Part shown: piece after piece, positions 11,776-23,482 of the stretch | Position numbering within the stretch: position 1 is the stretch's first letter | Layout: the number at the start of each line of letters is the position of its first letter | Source of the DNA: Sinotaia quadrata | Lineage: Eukaryota > Mollusca > Gastropoda > Architaenioglossa > Viviparidae | Length of the DNA: 64,000 nucleotides | Assembly: GCA_028829895.1 (NCBI GenBank) | Contig: CM054179.1 | Coordinates: 41,929,617 to 41,993,616, forward strand | Direction of reading: 5' to 3' | Translations under genes and position numbers: made by a program | Notes under the pieces: model-generated | What the model was told of the DNA's origin: nothing | What the model saw: only the letters and a program-made list of their open reading frames with translations | Databases searched by the model: none

Positions 11776-11874
11776 GTTGTTAGCGTTCAAAGTCTCTGAC
11801 GTCAAAGAACTGTAGGTTTCTATCTATAAATAGCAGTATGAAATCTCTAAATACTATTTGTATGCTATAAATAG
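11626..11874 (+). promoter_or_regulatory. Promoter-like cluster: three CRE palindromes then two TATA-like boxes
   Basis: TGACGTCA, the full consensus for CREB/ATF-type bZIP factors, occurs at 11626-11633, 11711-11718 and 11797-11804. CTATAAATAG, which fits both a TATA box and the MEF2 consensus, follows at 11824-11833 and 11865-11874 in a 41-bp duplication. The order and spacing (last CRE 20 bp before the first TATA-like box) are promoter-like. No recognisable coding exon lies downstream, so promoter function is inference only. Confidence 0.3.
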
Positions 11875-11905
11875 CAGTATGAAATCTCTAAATACTATTT
11901 GTTTG
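11824..11905. repeat. 41-bp direct duplication
   Basis: Two copies of CTATAAATAGCAGTATGAAA followed by TCTCTAAATACTATTTGT. Confidence 0.93.
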
Positions 11906-12109
11906 CTCCTCACTAGCATGTCAGTGTCATGGTATAACTCATCAGTTACCTAGCGCGGTAGGTACACATCACGATCACCCCTTTCATGGGTCTTCGAGTG
12001 AGTATCTTACATCCTGGGTGTCTCATAAACATCTTAGGTCGAGGTCACGTGGACGAGCAGCTCTCAAGAATTTCTCAGGATGAGTGCATAAGTATATCAC
12101 TCAGTGAGC

Positions 12110-12430
12110 AACTCCTTATAAACATCTCACTGGTCGCGTAATTTATTTATCATAATGATAGGGCAATTACCTCATAAATATCTCAATAGTCGCGTAATTT
12201 ATTTATCATAATGATAGGGCAATTACCTCATAAACATCTCGTTGGTCACGTAATTTATTTATCATAATGATAGGGTAATTACCTCATAAATATCTCATTG
12301 GTCGCATACTTTATCATAATGATAGGACAATTACCTCATAAGCACATAATAAGTTGAGAACCTCATAAGCGTTCATTAGGTAGAACCTCAAGTATGCAGA
12401 AGGCTAATTACCTCATAAGCATCTCACAGA
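12110..12430. repeat. Repeat of about 55-60 bp, 4-6 copies
   Basis: Units share TAATTTATTTATCATAATGA, then TAGGGCAATTACCTCATAAA and CATCTC-TTGGTCGC. The left copies are well conserved. From about 12320 only the ACCTCATAAGCAT part recurs. Confidence 0.88.
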
Positions 12431-12561
12431 GAAAGTACCCATTACATATAACAAATAATAATTAATTGGCGAATTACAAAGGGCTCTAAAAGTATGTCAT
12501 AAAAATCTCAGTGGCAAAGTACTTCGTGGATATCTAATGGACTACTGCACACGATTTTCAC

Positions 12562-12675
12562 AGGCTAAGAAGCTATACGCATTTCACAGGCTAAGAAGCT
12601 ATACGCATTTCACACGCTAAGAAGCTATACGCATTTCACAGGCTAAGGAGCTATAAGCATTACACAGGCTAAATC
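12562..12675. repeat. 26-bp array, about 4 copies
   Basis: CACAGGCTAAGAAGCTATAC followed by GCATTT, with small changes in the last copies. Confidence 0.92.
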
Positions 12676-12985
12676 ATATCACAGAGTAAGTATCTCGTAG
12701 GTTAAGTACTTCATAAGCATCACTTAGACTAAAGTCCCTCATAACTATATTACAGATGTTCAGTTTATCACAAGTGATCCATCGGCTATGTGCTACGGTA
12801 TAATGTCTTGTACGCTCCAAGACAATATGACAGACAACCAATGCTTGCTTCCATGTCTCTTTCCTACAGGGCGAGCGGATGGGGGGATGTAATCGAAGCA
12901 AAATATTTTGCCACACGACGATTCTGTCGTGCTCCGTCTAATCAAATGTTGATGTCAATGCGTGTGGTATGCTTGCACGCGTACT
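12676..12985. other. Unique sequence
   Basis: Short GC-richer stretch at about 12830-12945 with no supported exon. Confidence 0.5.
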
Positions 12986-12995
12986 TGTGTGTGTG

Positions 12996-13031
<36 letters not shown>
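12986..13031. repeat. (GT)n microsatellite
   Basis: TG run with a single C interruption. Confidence 0.96.
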
Positions 13032-13033
<2 letters not shown>

Positions 13034-13911
13034 GGAGTGTCCTTAAATGACATAGAGAGTGTGTGCTTGTAGTGGTGGTGGTGGGAAATGCAGTATTCCC
13101 GTTTTCTTTTCTTCTTGACGTTCTGAGTTTCTTGTTATCTGTCCTGTAATGACGTGTCATCCAGAGGCATGCCCCCCTAAAATTACAAGTCAGAAAGCTT
13201 CGTTTGCTTTGAGTTAGGGTAAAGAAAGAGTTATTTGCATGGCTTAAGTCGGAACACAAGCTAAGTCTGTTAAATCCGAATGCCGTTTTCAATTGGCAAT
13301 GGCGAAGTATTATGCTCATGTAAAAATACTAATCTTTGTCATTTCCTAGAAGCAATGATTTCTGACAACAGAAACACCAAAAATCGCTGGATATTTTATG
13401 TCACGCTCTATAAACAATTAATTCCAGATATTTTTCTTTCTCTGGACACTAGGGAAATACATTATTTTCGGCATCACTTGTACGGTTCCGCTGTAGCTCT
13501 GTGTATATTCCTCCCAGAGGATGACATGATGGGCGCTACACAATAGGTTTGGATGGAGACGTATCGCACGCATATGTTTTTTTGCAATGTGTGCCAATTC
13601 GAAGAAAAACTATACAATACTTTTTTCACTGATTGGTGGGGATTTACTTAACATCAACTTCAAGCCTTCATTAATTTCGCGGATGAAATTTAAATTCGAA
13701 AATGTGCTTTCAGTTTAATCTCCAAGCGAGGTCTGGAAGGCAGACAATCTATTTTTATCCTTTGGAAAAGAATTACGTTTCATTTGCTATTTCGAAGATC
13801 TTCACACAGTTGAAAGCTTCTTCAGACACTTCAGCAGTTGATAATTTTGGTTACTAAGTAGAACGTTAACGCTCTTTCGTATATTACCATTGCAAAAGTA
13901 AATAACGTTGA

Positions 13912-13914
<3 letters not shown>
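13032..13914. other. Unique sequence
   Basis: Plus-strand frame 13280-13546 is open for 88 codons, but lacks any recognised domain or splice context. I do not call it a gene. Confidence 0.5.
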
Positions 13915-13915
<1 letters not shown>

Positions 13916-13979
<64 letters not shown>

Positions 13980-13980
13980 G
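13916..13980. repeat. (TC)n-(ATCT)n compound microsatellite
   Basis: About 17 TC units followed directly by about seven TATC units. Confidence 0.97.
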
Positions 13981-14259
13981 ACGTGTACAAATTTAACCAG
14001 AAACGTGAATGTTTTGTTGAATTGTATTTTGTTATTTCTTTGAATATTCATGCAATATGGAGAGAAGTATGTGTGAACTATTCGTGTATAAAGAAATCAA
14101 ATCACACTATGAAACAACACATCCAGTGAAAATAAACAGCAAAAAATAAAATATTCAAAAGTGGAGCATTTTATTCTTTACAATTATCTAAAACTCATTT
14201 GAATTGAAATGGATTATACCTTATGAAAAAGGAAACAAAAGCATTCCAGAGTGTATGCA

Positions 14260-14535
14260 CACATAAACATACACACACATACACCCACACACATAAACAT
14301 ACACACACATACACCCACACACATAAACATACACACACATACACCTACACACATAAACATACACACACATACACCCACACACATACACCCATACACATAA
14401 ACATACACACACATACACCTACACACATAAACATACACACACATACACCTACGCACATAAACATACACACACATACATCCACACACATACACCCATACAC
14501 ATAAACATACACACACATACACCTACACACATAAA
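14260..14535. repeat. CA-rich minisatellite, roughly 30-bp units
   Basis: ACACACATAAACATACACAC followed by ACATACACC(C/T) recurs about eight times, with insertion of ACATACACCCATAC in some. It is pure A/C/T on the plus strand, so both strands stay open without being genes. Confidence 0.93.
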
Positions 14536-14539
14536 AGCA

Positions 14540-15160
14540 ACACTAAAGACTACAATAGCAGACTGCATGCTAATTGTAAATTGTAGCTCTCAGACTACAG
14601 TCATCGTCTTCCAACCGATAACAAAACGGTGTAATTAAACTCAAGGCCAATACCACTCAAAGACTCTGGTGGGTGGGTAGATGGCAGTTTGGATGGATGG
14701 ACGGATTGTATCGGTAGTCCAAGGTTGGATACATCAATTCGCATCATTTAATGATGATTTTTTCCTTCTTAATGAAGATCATTCTTATAGTTACTAAATA
14801 TATTTTCAAAACTTGGCTTGATGGTCAATGGAACCCTGTCTTTAAACCAAAGTTCTCTCTGAAACAGCAATGGCAACAGTGCAAAGACCTTGAAACGAAT
14901 CTTGCAATGGCGCGCATGAAGGGGACTCTCACATATCGATACGACTTGATATGCTAAATTATCAACTTGGAGACTCGCACATTTCGATAGACTTGATGTG
15001 CTAATTATCAATTTGGAGACATATGCACATTATCAATGACAGACAAAACGATGCTTTTAGGCAGCAGGTGGTAATTTCCTTTTCCTAGAAACGTGTAATT
15101 AATGGTTTTAAAAGAACTAACCCGTTGAACCTAAATGAACATAACTTTCCACGCCACTAA
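14540..15160. other. Unique sequence
   Basis: A weak two-copy phrase (CACAT-TCGATA-GACTTGATATGCTAA) occurs at about 14930-15010. No gene evidence. Confidence 0.5.
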
Positions 15161-15164
15161 CAGA

Positions 15165-15345
15165 TTTTGTCTTAGTGTTTCATGTGGATAATTACAGATT
15201 TTAACTGCAGTAATTTTAAACGTGTTTCTTAATGTTTAATGTGGATAATTACAGACTTAACTGCAGTAATTCTAAACGTGTTTTTTTAATGTTTAATGTG
15301 GATAATTACAGCTTTTAACTGCATTAATTCTAAATGTGTTTCTTC
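15165..15345. repeat. Direct repeat of about 60-63 bp, 3 copies
   Basis: ATGTGGATAATTACAGA then TTAACTGCAGTAATT and TAAACGTGTTTCTTAATGTTT, three times, with a few substitutions. Confidence 0.92.
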
Positions 15346-15915
15346 GATCTGAAGAACAAGGTATGTGCAATTCTTGTTTAATTAGGAGCTCGGCAGGAAA
15401 AGTTTCAAGCACAAACCGGAAGTACACCATCACATCCTCAATCTAGCTCTCAGACAGAGGTCACGTGAATTTAGCTACTTTTCCCTGACCATAGGACCAA
15501 GCCCAATAAGTATTCAGATTTCATTTTCAGTTACACTTCTTCGTTGCTTTGAAAATCGTCATAGGATTACGGGCAGACTCTATGTTTTTCTATGTGCCAA
15601 GCGTGTGCAGCTAAAACTGAAAAGTCGGAAATTCTAGCGATTGTTAAGTAGGCAGTTTTGTACGACTTTTTGACAAACGGAATGAGAAAGCCGTCAGATA
15701 TTTGGACGGCTGGTTTTCAGACTATTCTTGTGTTCCATGAGGATACGTAATGTCTAATAAAAAATACTTGTTACGGGTTTGGTTTGTTTGTTTGTTTGTT
15801 TGCTCGTGTACGTTGTGCTAGTATGAGTGTGTTCATTTGAATGTGCGTGTTAGTATGACAGTGAGTGTGGGCGTGCATGTGCTTGTGAAAGTGTGTTTGA
15901 GTTATTATGAATATT
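15346..15915. other. Unique sequence
   Basis: A (TTTG)5-like patch at 15781-15800 and GT-rich text from 15805 lead into the microsatellite. No exon. Confidence 0.5.
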
Positions 15916-15916
15916 A

Positions 15917-16013
<97 letters not shown>
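15917..16013. repeat. (GT)n-(GA)n compound microsatellite
   Basis: An uninterrupted TG run of about 43 bp passes directly into an uninterrupted GA run of about 53 bp. Confidence 0.98.
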
Positions 16014-16015
<2 letters not shown>

Positions 16016-16154
16016 TTCGTTTGGGCATGTGTGTGAAGTGAAATTGTGTTAGTGTGTTTGAGTTTTTGTGCATATATATGTATGTGTGGGGCTCTTTGAC
16101 AGGAATAAGTTTATAAACAAAAATGTTTTAAATGAATGTGACTAATAATATGTA

Positions 16155-16155
<1 letters not shown>

Positions 16156-16200
<45 letters not shown>

Positions 16201-16201
16201 A
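16156..16201. repeat. (AT)n-(GT)n compound microsatellite
   Basis: About nine AT units followed by about 13 GT units. Confidence 0.96.
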
Positions 16202-16750
16202 AACGTTAGTGTGTGCGTCACTCTATTCACTTATTGTGCATACTAACTACACACAAGTCTAACTAGGTAACCTACAAGAAGACGCCTTTCAATAAAACGG
16301 TAATTTAATAAATATAAAGAAAGCCACTAAGTTGTCAAATTGGCTAGCTTCCAAGCTTAACACCTTGCCAAATATGAAAATAGAAAATTGTATTTCCTAT
16401 CAAACGCTTTCAATATAATCATAGTGATGGAAACATGATAACAACGATTATTTGGAAAATAATATTATAAACAAAGAAAAATACCAGCGAAGCCATTGTT
16501 TGTCTAGCCTTAACAAAGGCAGCGACCACCTGCCCACCCACAACTAAGCATAATGTGGCGTGAAGAATACAGAAAGATGTCATCAACATCGCGACTAGCC
16601 ACTTCGTATATTAACAAGTTTTTCCACAAATAAGAATTATTAAATAATTCCAGAGGACCAAAACTATAGACATTTTACTGTAAGCATATTATATCTATCC
16701 ACCAGCTGCGTGGAAGAAGACTAGAATGGTAAATTCAATAATTTGAACAC
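16202..16750. other. Unique AT-rich sequence
   Basis: No open frame of note and no repeat recognised. Confidence 0.5.
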
Positions 16751-16751
16751 T

Positions 16752-16845
16752 GACGGTAATTTATCGTGACAAAATACCAAAACTATAAACATTGTGACGG
16801 TAATTTATCGTGACAAAATACCAAAACTATAAACATTGTGACGTA
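16752..16845. repeat. Direct repeat of about 45 bp, 2 copies
   Basis: GACGGTAATTTATCGTGACA followed by AAATACCAAAACTATAAACATTGT is present twice in tandem. Confidence 0.95.
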
Positions 16846-18160
16846 AGCAAGTATAAAGTTGAACGGGTTCGTGAATATTTAAGTCTCAAGGTTACAAATA
16901 TGTCTGCTAGGTCACATGAATACCCACCCACCCATCCCTCATCCTTCTTGTTCCACGAGGTATGGAGAAGATTAGGGGAGCTAGCAATGTTAAAACAATG
17001 CAGCAATCAACTCGACGCTTCATGTTTTCTTTCTCCACTTGAGTTAATGGCCTCACTCACCTACTGATGCTTTATTTGGGACGATCGCTCGACTTGTTCT
17101 AAGGCAATTTATGACTTTGTCTGATTTGTCCTTTGCCCTTTCTTGACGTCACTGCGCGTCATTACGTTCAGGATGTGACTCCCGCACCAACGTTTTAGCT
17201 AGAAAGACTCCAGACACACTAAGAATGTAAATTAATGATTATCCAAATGTAGAGTGGAGGCTGGCAATGGTAGCCGAATATGGTATGATAAATTTCATAT
17301 GCAGTACTGTTTGTGTGTGAGTTTCAAAATTGTTTTTCTTCAATAATTTGAAGAATTTACAAAATGATAGAAATGTTTAAGCTGCTGCTGATGCAGAACA
17401 GAACTTTAATGCGCAGTTATATTAATTCTAAACTATGGTAGGAAGGGAAGAGAGATGCTTGATAATGGATGGTTTAGTACGCAAAAACCTCCTTAGAAAT
17501 AAAGTGTTTTTCTTAACGACATTTTCTACGTTTCTGGCCAAACATAAGTACAGCTAGACAGCCGAAAATGAGCCAGTAATGTGATTTGCAGATTGCCATA
17601 ATCTTTGCTTTAACATACATCGGTGTGATTTTAACACGCATGAATAATTTTTTTAAAAGAAAATTCTTGGCTGTTATAATGAAATTTTGACAGGATGTCT
17701 CAAACTGCGGTATACATCTGGGAGACTATAGTTTGTGTTAGAACTAGATCTATATATAAATTAGTGAGTGAATTAACAGTCAACATTCATAAAACATTCG
17801 TAAATCTAAAAGATCTCTTTAAGTAAACTTACTTATTTTTTTGTTTTTACTTATTAATTTTGAACGATGTTGACGAAGTATGTAGCATACCCGTAATAAC
17901 ATCTCGTTACACTGACCGGTACATAATGGAGATTTGGGGCAGTAGAGCATCACTGGCCATAACGCGCCTGCTGTCTCGTGTACAAACAACATGACAGAAG
18001 CGCGCAAGATGGCTTAGAGCCAGGGCGGTAGAGCCGAAAACCTGGACAGTATAGTGCCGACAAAGCTGTCTTCCCAATCAACTCGCTCTCTTTAGCACAT
18101 TTATCATAGCTAGAATATTTGTCTCTAATTATGATGTTGGCACTATATGCAGTAATAATA
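16846..18160. other. Unique sequence
   Basis: TGACGTCA at 17144-17151 lies in a GC-richer patch. The frames at 16810-17067 (plus) and 17819-18007 (minus) show no domain, signal or splice support. Confidence 0.5.
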
Positions 18161-18164
18161 CGTA

Positions 18165-18690
18165 GACAAACAATAATTACAAGAATACGTAAATGACATA
18201 CATGTGCATTAATAAGACGTAGATAAGTCTATTACAAGAATACGTAAATGACATACATGAGCATTAATAAGACGTAGATAAGTCTATTACAAGAATACGT
18301 AAATGACATACATGTGCATTAATAAGACGTAGATAAGTCTATTACAAAAATACGTAAATGACATACATGTGCATTAATAAGACGTAGATAAGTCTATTAC
18401 AAGAATACGTAAATGACATACATGTGCATTAATAAGACGTAGATAAGTCTATTACAAGAATACGTAAATGACATACATGTGCATTAATAAGACGTAGATA
18501 AGTCTATTACAAGAATACGTAAATGACATACATGTGCATTAATAAGACGTAGATAACTCTATTACAAGAATACTTAAAAGAAAACATACATGTACATTAA
18601 TAAAACCTAGACAAGATTATTATAAAGATATATAAAGAAAACACACATGTGCATTAATAAGACGTAGTCAAGATTATTATAAAAATAGAT
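18165..18690. repeat. 55-bp minisatellite, about 9 copies
   Basis: Unit: ATTACAAGAATACGTAAATG, ACATACATGTGCATTAATAA, GACGTAGATAAGTCT. Six central copies are nearly identical. The last two (from 18565) carry insertions and changes. Confidence 0.95.
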
Positions 18691-18909
18691 AAAAGAAAAC
18701 ATAACTTTGACAATTTAAAAAAGGAAACGCTTTGAGACAAATCCCCACATCCTCCATAGTTCATTGTATTTTAAATGACTACTGAGTGATTAATCTCTGC
18801 ATATGAAATAAACGAGGACAATCTTGGCAAGATTGCTGAGAAAAAAAGATTCGTCACTCTTTCCTCTGCGATTTTCTGTGACGCATGTACGGTGACTGAC
18901 TAGCGAGTG
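18691..18909. other. Unique spacer between two arrays
   Basis: No repeat or open frame of interest. Confidence 0.5.
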
Positions 18910-19987
18910 ATAATAATATAGAGACATAAAGATAACATATGAAGATATAGAAATTTAAGATAACAATACAGAGATATAAAGATAACAATTTAGAAATTAG
19001 AGATAACAATATAGAGACATAAAGATAACAATATAGAAATTAAAGATAACACTATGGAGAAGATAACAGTATAGAGATATAAAGATAACATTATAGAGAT
19101 ATAAAAATAACAATACAGAGACATAAAGATAACAATATAGAAATTAGAGATAACAATACAGAGACATAAAGATAACAATATAGAAATTAAAGATAACAAA
19201 TTAGAAATTAGAGATACCAATACAGAGACATAAAGATAATATAGAAATAAAGATAACAATACAGAGACATAAAGATAATATAGAAATAAAGATAACAATA
19301 CAGAGACATAAAGATAATATAGAAATAAAGATAACAATACAGAGACATAAAGATAATATAGAAATAAAGATAACAATACAGAGACATAAAGATAATACAG
19401 AAATAAAGATAACAATACAGAGACATAAAGATAACAATATAGAAATTAAAGATAACAATACAGAGACATAAAGATAACAATACAGAGACATAAAGATAAC
19501 AATATAGAAATTAAAGATAACAATACAGAGACATAAAGATAACAATACAGAGACATAAAGATAACAATACAGAGACATAAAGATAACAATACAGAGACAT
19601 AAAGATAACAATACAGAGACATAAAGATAACAATACAGAGACATAAAGATAACAATACAGAGACATAAAGATAACAATACAGAGACATAAAGATAACAAT
19701 ACAGAGACATAAAGATAACAATACAGAGACATAAAGATAACAATACAGAGACATAAAGATAACAATACAGAGACATAAAGATAACAATACAGAGACATAA
19801 AGATAACAATACAGAGACATAAAGATAACAATACAGAGACATAAAGATAACAATACAGAGACATAAAGATAACAATACAGAGACATAAAGATAACAATAC
19901 AGAGACATAAAGATAACAATACAGAGACATAAAGATAACAATACAGAGACATAAAGATAACAATACAGAGACATAAAGATAACAATA
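18910..19987. repeat. 22-bp minisatellite, over 1 kb
   Basis: Unit: GATAACAATACAGAGACATA plus AA. From about 19525 to 19985 there are roughly 21 essentially identical copies. From 18910 to 19525 the copies are diverged, alternating with ATATAGAAATTAAAGATAAC-type units. Because 22 is not a multiple of 3 and the unit lacks stops on the minus strand, all three minus frames stay open and spell the same 22-residue peptide in rotated phase. The resulting 160-270 codon frames are not evidence of a gene. Confidence 0.97.
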
Positions 19988-20099
19988 TACCACATTTCAA
20001 GACTGCCAGGCTGCAACGTTTCACTTCGTGTAAGGTGTTAAGAGAGCGTTTCAGGGAGACATGTTTTACCTGTTAAGTGGAAAGTAGACAACATTTGCC

Positions 20100-20640
20100 A
20101 TCATGTAACACTGGCAATGGATGTCATTAACTGTGACAGCGATATAATAGATGCCTTTGTCCGTGATACTGGCAATAGTTGTCATGACACTAGCAGATAG
20201 ATGCCATTATAAATGATACCGACGATGGATGCCATTATCATTGACACAAAACATTATATTTTTGCCATTATCCCGGACATCTGTGACAGCGATGATAGAT
20301 GACATTATTAATGACTCTGCCAGTAGTTACAATTATCGTCAGTGATAGTGATGAGGTGCCATTATTAATGACTCTATCAGTAGTTACAATTATCGTCAGT
20401 GATAGTGATAAGGTATATTATTAACGACTCTGCCAGTACTTATAATTATCATCAATGATAGTGATGAGATGATATTATCAATGAATCTGTCAGTGGTTAC
20501 AATTATCAGTGATAGTGATGAGGTGCCGTTATTAATGACTCATCAGTAGTTACAATCATCATCAGTGATAGTGATGAGGTGCCATTATTAATAATTATGT
20601 TAGTAGTTTCAATTATCAGTGATAGTGGTGAGGTGCCATT
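20100..20640. repeat. Degenerate repeat of about 55-60 bp
   Basis: Copies share AGTGATAGTGATGAGGTGCC, ATTATTAATGACTCT and CAGTAGTTACAATTATC. The best copies lie at 20300-20640, with weaker GATGCCATTAT relatives to the left. Confidence 0.82.
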
Positions 20641-21055
20641 ATGTATGATGCCAGCTTTTAAACGCATTATCACTGACACTAACGATAGAAAAAGAGGTTT
20701 GTAAATTGAAAGGTCCCTCACAAAGTCTAAACTTAAGTCTGCGACAACTATTTTATATCGACTGACTACGAAAAGGTGAAATATTACAATGACCTTCACG
20801 CGGTTATCCGCCCTTGTACAGAAAAAGCACATTTCAGCCGTTCACCTTTCAGCCATCGATAATGAACGAAAAGGAAGGGAGAACTGAGCGATATGTCTTT
20901 CAGAAGGAAAGAGAAGAAAGACTCGAACCTGTTCCAGTCATTCCTTCATTCGGATGTATTCGGCAACAGTCACCTTTCTCATTCTGACAAGCTTTGATTC
21001 AACACCTATATCCCAAGGAGATGGCATTTTTAGAGATGTAACAGGTACCAAAGGG
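20641..21055. other. Unique sequence
   Basis: No supported gene. Confidence 0.5.
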
Positions 21056-21225
21056 GAAGAGAAAATATTCCACAGTGAAAGAGAAAATTCTATAGAGAAA
21101 GAGAAAAAGTACCAAAGAGAAAAAAATTCCATAGAGAAAGGTTCCATTGAGAAGAAAAATTCCGTAGCGAAAGAGGAACATTCCCCAGAGAAAGAGAAAC
21201 ATTCCATAGATCAAGAAAAAAAATA
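21056..21225. repeat. Purine-rich degenerate repeat
   Basis: ATTCCATAGAGAAAGAGAAA and variants recur about eight times at roughly 18-24 bp spacing. The plus-strand open frame here (Lys/Glu-rich) follows from the composition. Confidence 0.8.
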
Positions 21226-21639
21226 GTAAAGACTGAAAAGTGATTTTTTTATTATAAAATATTTTTTAAAATTCCGGGGCGTTAACTGAAAGGCATCACA
21301 GTCGTCGAAAGGTATCTTAGAACTTGGCAGTTTCCTAATCGGAACTCTATCGCATAAAGATTTAATTAGAACGATCGCCATCGAACATCATCTCTACATT
21401 GGACAGAAGAAAAGTAATAAACATTCTGATTTCCATTTTTTTTTAAAATCTTGTTTAAGAAATATGCATGAGAGAAAGTGTCGCTTCAATGAACTGCTTT
21501 ACAGCTGAAAAAAAATTAAAGGAAGATAAAATTTAAAAAGGAAGGAGTGGAGAATTGGGTTGTACTCAGACACCGTAGGAGACAAACTTTTCTAAGTGTG
21601 CGTGCGTGTGCGTGCATACATGTATTAATGTTTTGCATG

Positions 21640-21672
21640 GTCAGTTTGGTCAGTTTGGTCAGTTTGGTCAGT
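21640..21672. repeat. 9-bp tandem repeat, about 3.5 copies
   Basis: TCAGTTTGG repeated in tandem. Confidence 0.95.
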
Positions 21673-21903
21673 TCTTCAACACCAAATTTATGGGGCACCC
21701 CTTCGTTTATTAGTTTCATTATAATTCAGATAATACATAGCATTTCACATATTCATAACTTATTTAATGTTTTTATGAATATATTACAGTATAATGTCAA
21801 TTTGCAAATAAAGCATTTTAATTACTTAAATTATTAAACCATCCTTAGGTAGACCTGACCATGGAATATTTATGTATCGCTAACTACTAATAGATATATA
21901 GAC

Positions 21904-21904
<1 letters not shown>

Positions 21905-21988
<84 letters not shown>
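21905..21988. repeat. (GATA)n microsatellite
   Basis: About 21 uninterrupted GATA units. Confidence 0.98.
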
Positions 21989-21989
<1 letters not shown>

Positions 21990-22319
21990 TTATAATATTT
22001 ATACAGAATTCTTGGTTTGGGTAGCGTGCCTATAGGCACACATTAGACACGTTATCCAGTGCAAGGAAGAGCAAGCTGTGACATTGTTGCAAAACTGCAC
22101 CAGCTACAGCTTACGTCACAAAATGGTCAAGTACATTATCTATTGTTTCTTTCCACTCCTGCTCTGATTCTGTGATGATAAATAGACTCATACATCGATT
22201 ACTGATTATTAACTTTATTATTTTATTGTTAGAATAGAGACTGAATAAGTGTTGGACGTTATCTAGACATTTATCCCCAAGTAGTAGTATAAGTGTGTGT
22301 CTTTCTCAACTGTTTTCGT
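21989..22319. other. Unique spacer between GATA array and family A copy
   Basis: No exon; AT-rich. It may belong to a longer form of family A, but I could not find a matching flank at the other copies. Confidence 0.4.
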
Positions 22320-22690
22320 TTGTATGTTTTGATTTTTGATTTAATAAATTTATTGTTGTTTTTCATTTGTCCTTCTTAGGCATACTATTTAAATTATATG
22401 TTTGGAGTAAGAGTGGGTGGATGGAGGCTCGTTAAAATAATTTAAAGACGGATCTAATTGCTCCTTTAGTAAGAAGTTCCACCTGTGGAAGAAATTGTCA
22501 GTAGAACGTCTCTCTAAATGTTGTGAGTAAGGGGTAGAATTCTGCAACGCCAATTGATCCACCAAGTGGGAGACAAGTTGGGCGTCTATTAGGATTTATT
22601 ATTAATATTTGAATTAAGATTCCAGCCCACTTGTGTTTTGTTATGAATTATTAATTGATATAATAATAACAACAACGGACGTGTGGTCAA
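22320..22690 (-). mobile_element. Dispersed repeat family A, copy 2 (diverged)
   Basis: Same orientation as the 45.4-kb copy. Landmarks in plus-strand order are GATTTAATAAATTTATTG, CCTTCTTAGGCATA, GTGGGTGGATGGAGG, TTTAAAGACGGATCTAAT, CTCCTTTAGTAAGAAGTT, CCACCAAGTGGGAGAC, GGCGTCTATTAGGATTTATT and ATTATTAATTGATATAATAA. Divergence is higher than for the other copies, suggesting an older insertion. Non-coding. Confidence 0.65.
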
Positions 22691-22867
22691 AAATGCATAA
22701 TTACAGACCTTCAACATACACACCAAACAGGCATATACATGCGAATGACTACCAAATGTGTGCGTGCGTGCAGTCAATTTGGCTTTAAATTGAAAGGAGC
22801 TAAATTAATCATTCTATAAAATACGCTTATGTCAGTCAAGACAAACAAAGCAACAGGTCGGATCACA

Positions 22868-23165
22868 GACCAAGCAGAGGACAGAACAGCAACAGGGCAG
22901 ACCAAGCAGATGACAGAGCAGCAACAGGACAGACCAAGCAGAGGACAGAACAGCAACAGGACAGATCAAGTAGAGGACAGAACAGCAACAGGACAGATCG
23001 AGTAGATGACAGAGCAGCAACAGGACAGACCAAGTAGAGGACAGAACAGCAACAGGGCAGACCAAGTACAGAACAGCAACAGGACAGACCAGGCAGATGA
23101 CAGAACAGCAACAGGACAGACCAAGCAGAGGACAGAACAGCAACAGGGCAGACCAAGTAGAGGGC
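22868..23165. repeat. 32-bp minisatellite, about 9 copies
   Basis: Unit GACCAAGCAGAGGACAGAAC then AGCAACAGG(A/G)CA. Units with TGACAGAGC alternate irregularly with GGACAGAAC units. One copy has an internal deletion. Confidence 0.95.
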
Positions 23166-23482
23166 AGTTGTCCGCGAATGGGCCTGTGTGAACAAATGTG
23201 CATGAACAGACGATGTCTCTAATTTAACCTATATGAGCAAATACTGAACAGAGGTCTGTGAATGGGCCTTGGTGAAGAAATATCCTTAGGTGTACAATTG
23301 CTTAATGAAATTAAAAAACCAACCCGGATGGGGACATCTGCCGCGAAATACTAACCGGATATTTATTCAACTAGAATAGCGTGCTGGTCTTTACAATCCC
23401 CGACCCGTCTGCACTTTCAATCAAATGACGTCAACGTTCTTCATTTCACAGTGACCTAAATCCATGTATCGTGCGATACGTC
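23166..23482. other. Unique spacer
   Basis: TGACGTCA occurs at 23426-23433. No gene evidence. Confidence 0.5.

Noticed and set aside
18165..18690. CRISPR-like array
   Set aside because: The 55-bp unit repeats as a whole with no unique spacers, and the context is eukaryotic. It is an ordinary minisatellite, as are the other arrays in the window.
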